Assembly (NCBI GenBank): GCA_910578865.1
Contig: CAJTRM010000004.1
Coordinates: 100,880-164,879, forward strand
Length of the DNA stretch: 64,000 bases
Reading direction: 5' to 3'
From: an uncultured Dorea sp.
GTDB taxonomy: Bacteria > Bacillota_A > Clostridia > Lachnospirales > Lachnospiraceae
Positions 60,395-64,000 of the stretch are shown here, piece by piece (the stretch's first letter is position 1; each line of letters opens with the position of its first letter). The notes beneath the pieces were generated by a model. The model did no database searches, was not told where the DNA came from, and was given only the letters and a program-made list of their open reading frames with translations. The position numbers and the translations under genes were made by a program.

Positions 60395-60876
60395 TGGATA
60401 GATGCATGAGATATATCGGGATATTAAAATACATACTTCTGCTTTTGCTGCTTGTGTTTATTGTAAAGCTGTTAAGCAGCGGAGATATCAGTAAGGCGAA
60501 GCCTGAGACAGTGGCAGAGACAGTGACAAAGGCGCTGGATATGAAGGAATTGTCCCAGGCTGATAACCGCATGGTCAAGAGGCTTTACGGGCTGAATGTG
60601 AATGATTACGCCGGCGTGTTCCTCTATGTATCAGACTCTAATATGAAAGTAGAAGAACTGCTGATCGTGAAGCTGAAGGATACCGGACAGTCTGAACAGG
60701 TGGAAGCAGCGGTCAACACCCGGCTTGAGAGCCAGCTTGCCAGTTTTGAAGGGTATGGGCCGGAGCAATGTAAGCTTTTGAATGATCATGTCCTTGACAT
60801 AAAAGGGAATTATATTCTGTATGTAGTAAATAAAAAGGCAAAAGGAGCAGACAAAGCATTCCAGAAAAGTCTGTAG
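60394..60876 (+). CDS. DUF4358 domain protein, membrane-anchored
   Basis: A 160-residue protein with an N-terminal hydrophobic helix (ILLLLLLVFIVKLLSS) and a C-terminal DUF4358 domain (LYGLNVNDYAGVFLYVSDSNMKVEELLIVKL). Its start shares the last base of the previous stop codon (TAATG). DUF4358 proteins are clostridial, have no known activity and commonly accompany surface-modification genes. Adjacent SGNH and MBOAT genes suggest an accessory role in that machinery. Confidence 0.82.
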   Translation: MDRCMRYIGILKYILLLLLLVFIVKLLSSGDISKAKPETVAETVTKALDMKELSQADNRMVKRLYGLNVNDYAGVFLYVSDSNMKVEELLIVKLKDTGQSEQVEAAVNTRLESQLASFEGYGPEQCKLLNDHVLDIKGNYILYVVNKKAKGADKAFQKSL

Positions 60877-60888
60877 GTGAGAAACGTT

Positions 60889-62301
60889 ATGATTTTCAGC
60901 AGTGTGTTTTTTTTATTTATGTTTTTGCCAATTACGCTTTTTCTGTATTTTGCAGTCCCAAGAGCGTTTAAAAATGTGGTGATATTGATTGCCAGCCTGA
61001 TTTTTTATGCATGGGGTGAGCCGGTCTACATCCTGCTTATGCTCTTTAGCATCGTGTATAATTATATCTGCGGATTGGAAATTGATTATGACCGGAAGCA
61101 TGGCCGCGCCGGAAAGGCAAAATTTGCATTTATCATGGCAGTGGCTGTAAATCTTGGTATTTTGGGATTTTTTAAATATTATGGATTTCTTTTGGAGAAT
61201 ATAAATGCTATACTTCCGATTGAAATTCCGTACCGGGCTCTGCCTCTTCCGATCGGTATTTCTTTTTATACTTTCCAGACGTTATCCTATGTCATTGATG
61301 TATATCTTGAGAAGGTGGCCGTCCAGAAAAATATCATATATTTCGGGACATATATTTCCATGTTTCCACAGCTGATCGCGGGGCCTATTGTAAGGTATTC
61401 GGATGTGGAAGCACAGCTTTCCGGCCGCCGGGAGTCCCGTGCAAAATTCGGGGACGGCGTGGCGTGGTTTCTGCGGGGGCTAGGGAAGAAGGTTCTGCTG
61501 GCGAACAATATCGGAGTAGCCTACGAGGCTGTCGCAGCGCTTCCGGCAGGGGAAATGTCCGTGCTTTCTGCGTGGATAGGCTGCGCGGCGTATACATTCC
61601 AGATTTATTTCGACTTCAGCGGGTATTCCGATATGGCCATCGGGCTAGGGAAGATGTTCGGATTCGATTTTATGAAAAACTTTGATTATCCGTATACCTC
61701 TGCCAGTATTACGGAGTTTTGGCGCAGATGGCATATTTCTCTTGGTTCCTGGTTCCGGGAGTATGTGTACATCCCCCTTGGGGGCAATCGGGTCAGCCAG
61801 CCGAAGGCAATCCGGAATATATTTGTAGTATGGTTTCTGACAGGATTCTGGCATGGGGCGGCATGGAATTTTATTTTCTGGGGAGTCTATTACGGGCTGC
61901 TTCTGTTTTTGGAGAAATATGCGCTGAAGCGTGTGCTGGAGCGGCTTCCGAAAGTGGTCAAGCATATTTACACGATGGTATTTGTAATGATCGGCTGGGT
62001 CTTGTTCTTTTCGCCGGGGATGGGGAGCGCTGTGAAGTATATCGGCATTATGTTCGGGATTGGAGCCCATGGATTTGCAGACGGGACGGCGGTCTATTAT
62101 TTGTTGAATTACATGATATTGTTTGTGCTTTCCGTCGTGTGCTCTGTTCCATATACATATAAGAAATTTGTACATTATGCATTTGGAACGAAAGTAGATC
62201 ATTTTAAGGCTGCTATGGTATGTTACGCATTGTTGTTTTTGTTATCCACAGCGTATCTGGTAAATGCAACCTACAATCCATTCTTATATTTTAGATTTTA
62301 G
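60889..62301 (+). CDS. MBOAT family O-acyltransferase (AlgI/DltB-like)
   Basis: A 470-residue polytopic membrane protein that moves acyl groups across the membrane for O-acylation of extracellular polymers. The catalytic His322 is in GFWHGAAWNFIFWG; other family blocks are GISFYTFQTLSYVIDVY and FPQLIAGPIVRYSD. ATG 60889 is favoured over GTG 60877 because AGGTGAG gives a 7-nt spacing and the family begins with MIFSS-like residues. In an operon with the SGNH and DHHW proteins it resembles alginate-type O-acetylation systems. Confidence 0.93.
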   Translation: MIFSSVFFLFMFLPITLFLYFAVPRAFKNVVILIASLIFYAWGEPVYILLMLFSIVYNYICGLEIDYDRKHGRAGKAKFAFIMAVAVNLGILGFFKYYGFLLENINAILPIEIPYRALPLPIGISFYTFQTLSYVIDVYLEKVAVQKNIIYFGTYISMFPQLIAGPIVRYSDVEAQLSGRRESRAKFGDGVAWFLRGLGKKVLLANNIGVAYEAVAALPAGEMSVLSAWIGCAAYTFQIYFDFSGYSDMAIGLGKMFGFDFMKNFDYPYTSASITEFWRRWHISLGSWFREYVYIPLGGNRVSQPKAIRNIFVVWFLTGFWHGAAWNFIFWGVYYGLLLFLEKYALKRVLERLPKVVKHIYTMVFVMIGWVLFFSPGMGSAVKYIGIMFGIGAHGFADGTAVYYLLNYMILFVLSVVCSVPYTYKKFVHYAFGTKVDHFKAAMVCYALLFLLSTAYLVNATYNPFLYFRF

Positions 62302-62310
62302 GAGTGAAAG

Positions 62311-63582
62311 ATGGAGAGGGATCAAAAGAAAACAGATCAAAAAAGAATAGACAGGAGAAAAGAGCAGAAGAGAATCCGGCATAAAAGGCAGTCAGAACTG
62401 TCCCGGCGCATGGGAAGGATTTTTCTGGTCATTCTGGGGATTTTTCTGATTATTAATATCATTAAGCCCAAAAAAGAATTTTCGGATTCAGAAAACCGGA
62501 TGCTTGCCAAACGTCCCCAGCTTACCTGGGAGTCTGTGAAAAGCGGCAAGTATATGTCTGAGTTCGAGGCTTATGTGTCGGATCAGTTTTTTCTGAGGAA
62601 CCAGTGGATCAGCCTGAAGTTTTATGAGGATAAATTGCTCGGAAAAAAGGAATCCAACGGGGTGTATCTGGGGAAAAAAGGTTATCTGATGGAAAAGCCG
62701 GAGGAACCGGACTGGAAGAATGTAAAGAAAAATATGGCGGCTATTACGGAATTTGCCGGACGTCACATGGAGATTCCGATGTATATGGCGCTGGTCCCGA
62801 ATGCGGCCTATGTCCTGAAGGATAAAATGCCTGCAAATGCGCCGGTGAGAGACCAGCTGAATGATATTGAAAAAGTAGAAAAGATGGCGGGGGACAGTGT
62901 GAAATCTATTGATATGGCAGATGCCATGAAGAAGCATTCCTCAGAGGAAATCTACTACAAGACAGATCATCACTGGACCAGTCTCGGCGCTTACTACGGG
63001 TTTGAAAAAATTGCAAAGGATATGAAGATAGACGGGCTTGAGACAGAGTACAAGGTCCATGTGGTGAGCGGAGATTTCCAGGGGACACTGGCATCGAAAA
63101 GTGGTTATCATGGATCCAGGGATGCGGTGTCCGTGTATGAACCGAAGAACCTTAAGACAGACTATATTGTGCTGTATACCGAGGAGGGGAAGAAGAGCAC
63201 TTCCATCTATGACAGTAAAAGTCTGAAAGAAAAAGACAAATATACGGTGTTTTTTGGCGGCAACCATGCCAGGATTGATATCAGCACTACACAGATGTCA
63301 AGAAGGAATCTGCTGCTCTTTAAGGATTCCTATGCCAATTGTATGGTGCAGTTTTTACTTCCGTATTATCAGAATATCATTGTTGTGGATCCGAGATATT
63401 TTTACGACAGCGTGGATAGTATTATTGACAGCTACGGTATTACGGATGTATTGTTTTTATATAATGTAAATACATTTCTCGGGGACAATTCTATCGCAGA
63501 TGTGCTGATCCAGGAAGAACCGGAAGAAGATTCTCAGGATTCAGAGGAAAGCCGGGAGGACGGCCAGGAGGAAGATGTCTAG
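62311..63582 (+). CDS. DHHW family protein (AlgJ/AlgX-like)
   Basis: A 423-residue protein with a highly basic cytosolic tail, a single membrane helix (ILGIFLIINII, residues about 35-55) and an extracytoplasmic domain. The family motif is present at residues 219-222 (TDHHWTSLGAYYGF), with NRMLAKRPQL after the helix and FKDSYANCMVQFL as the serine block. These proteins accept acyl groups from the MBOAT partner and pass them to the polymer. The C-terminal tail is strongly acidic (EEPEEDSQDSEESREDGQEED). Confidence 0.92.
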   Translation: MERDQKKTDQKRIDRRKEQKRIRHKRQSELSRRMGRIFLVILGIFLIINIIKPKKEFSDSENRMLAKRPQLTWESVKSGKYMSEFEAYVSDQFFLRNQWISLKFYEDKLLGKKESNGVYLGKKGYLMEKPEEPDWKNVKKNMAAITEFAGRHMEIPMYMALVPNAAYVLKDKMPANAPVRDQLNDIEKVEKMAGDSVKSIDMADAMKKHSSEEIYYKTDHHWTSLGAYYGFEKIAKDMKIDGLETEYKVHVVSGDFQGTLASKSGYHGSRDAVSVYEPKNLKTDYIVLYTEEGKKSTSIYDSKSLKEKDKYTVFFGGNHARIDISTTQMSRRNLLLFKDSYANCMVQFLLPYYQNIIVVDPRYFYDSVDSIIDSYGITDVLFLYNVNTFLGDNSIADVLIQEEPEEDSQDSEESREDGQEEDV

Positions 63583-63683
63583 CGAAAAGTACAGGCAGGT
63601 CAGACCAGGACGGAACGGTTCCTGAAGGTATCAAGGAAAGAGCAAGCATTCCTATAGAGAATGAAATTTGAACTTTGAAAAAA

Positions 63684-63750
63684 TAAAATCTCCCCGTATG
63701 ATGTATATGAGTTTGACGACTTAATACATCAGAAAACAAAGGAGATTTTA
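63684..63750 (+). promoter_or_regulatory. Hairpin that pairs with the transposase ribosome binding site
   Basis: TAAAATCTCC (63684-63693) is complementary to GGAGATTTTA (63741-63750), the transposase ribosome site. Inside, GATGTAT (63700-63706) pairs with ATACATC (63724-63730). Such a fold would limit transposase translation from read-through transcripts. Confidence 0.5.
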
Positions 63751-63755
63751 TAACA

Positions 63756-64000
63756 ATGAAAGTAAAGTACGAAGACCGCCAGAAACAAAAAGTAATCGCA
63801 ATCACAACAGACACCCTCGTAGTTGGCGTGGACATTGCTAAAAACTACCAGTGGGCAAGGTTTGTTGATTTCAGGGGCATAGAGCATGACCGTGCCCTGA
63901 AATTTAAAAACAGCAAAGGCGGCTTCGAGACTATCTTAGCAAGGATCCGGGAGATATGCAAGAAAGAAAATTTTGCAAAGGCCGTTGTCGGGATGGAGCC
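63756..64000 (+). CDS. IS110-family transposase, N-terminal part (runs off the window)
   Basis: The first 81 codons of a DEDD transposase. VVGVDIAKNYQWARFVDFRG carries the first catalytic Asp of the RuvC-like domain, followed by NSKGGFETIL, and the window ends in VVGMEP, the start of the second conserved acidic block. ATG 63756 follows GGAG 12 nt upstream. The element's right end and catalytic Ser domain lie outside. IS110 elements use a bridge RNA encoded in a non-coding end. Confidence 0.9.
   Translation, partial: MKVKYEDRQKQKVIAITTDTLVVGVDIAKNYQWARFVDFRGIEHDRALKFKNSKGGFETILARIREICKKENFAKAVVGME

Larger units (their letters stand above)
63650..64000 (+). mobile_element. Left part of an IS110-type insertion sequence
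   Basis: The transposase gene and its structured 5' non-coding region are present. IS110 elements have no long terminal inverted repeats, so the left boundary cannot be fixed by eye; about 63650 is a guess, after the end of the DHHW gene at 63582. Confidence 0.5.

Noticed and set aside
1..64000. CRISPR array or prophage
   Set aside because: No regularly spaced direct repeats, cas-like genes, integrase, or phage structural genes were seen.

Overview
The window looks like a chromosomal segment of a spore-forming, low-to-moderate-GC anaerobic Firmicute, most likely a Lachnospiraceae-type Clostridium. The evidence is AGGAGG-type ribosome binding sites, consensus sigma-A promoters, Gram-positive RNA regulators (T-box, THF, TPP, cobalamin and FMN switches), ECF vitamin transporter S components, a Bce-type antimicrobial-peptide module, spore/cell-wall hydrolase-like proteins, ferritin, DUF3793 and V4R proteins. 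I cannot name the species from sequence alone.

Layout. 1-1.8 kb: 3' end of aspS and a tRNA-Gly(GCC). 1.8-7.9 kb: a MATE exporter, then a folate locus (THF riboswitch, folT, marR, DUF3793, thyA, folA) ending in a glycosyltransferase. 7.9-11.8 kb: T-box leader and ilvB-ilvN-ilvE. 11.8-13.8 kb: a self-regulated GntR/ABC operon. 13.8-15.9 kb: rpsB-tsf with a structured leader. 15.9-19.4 kb: a scarred accessory patch (VbhA-like antitoxin, Fic/Vsr chimera, zinc ribbon, flavodoxin, deformylase, macro-domain/methyltransferase fusion). 19.4-22 kb, minus strand: TPP riboswitch and thiM-thiE-thiD. 22-30.1 kb: a chemoreceptor, then a response regulator, a hybrid kinase with Hpt, and a hybrid kinase ending in a DegV lipid-binding domain. 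30.2-35 kb: cobalamin riboswitch operon with two UroD-family methyltransferases, a corrinoid protein, a corrinoid-activating ferredoxin/ASKHA protein and a decayed third methyltransferase. 35-42.4 kb: MATE, ferritin, a hybrid kinase, a PilZ protein and another MATE. 42.5-47.6 kb: core operon pyrH-frr-uppS-cdsA-dxr-rseP. 47.6-49.1 kb: FMN riboswitch, ribU and a flavin-binding protein. 49.4-51.3 kb: V4R protein and a degenerate diguanylate cyclase. 51.4-54.8 kb: a long-palindrome element, a peptidoglycan-binding protein, a transglutaminase-like protein and a SleB-like hydrolase. 54.9-59.5 kb: BceRS-BceAB-like module. 59.6-63.6 kb: SGNH-DUF4358-MBOAT-DHHW surface acylation operon. 63.7-64 kb: 5' part of an IS110-family transposase.

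Functional threads. Six RNA-based controls sense folate, charged tRNA, thiamin, B12 and FMN (plus a likely S2 leader), so much of the segment is about vitamin and cofactor economy: folate import sits beside the two enzymes that consume and regenerate folates, riboflavin import beside a flavoprotein, and B12 controls a corrinoid methyltransfer operon. The second thread is signalling: three hybrid kinases, two response regulators, a chemoreceptor, a PilZ protein and a catalytically doubtful GGDEF protein. The most unusual items are the kinase-receiver-DegV fusion, the macro/methyltransferase fusion with an internal ribosome binding site, the corrinoid operon with two divergent UroD paralogues, a possible minus-strand small RNA near 37.3 kb and a 164-bp snap-back palindrome near 51.4 kb.
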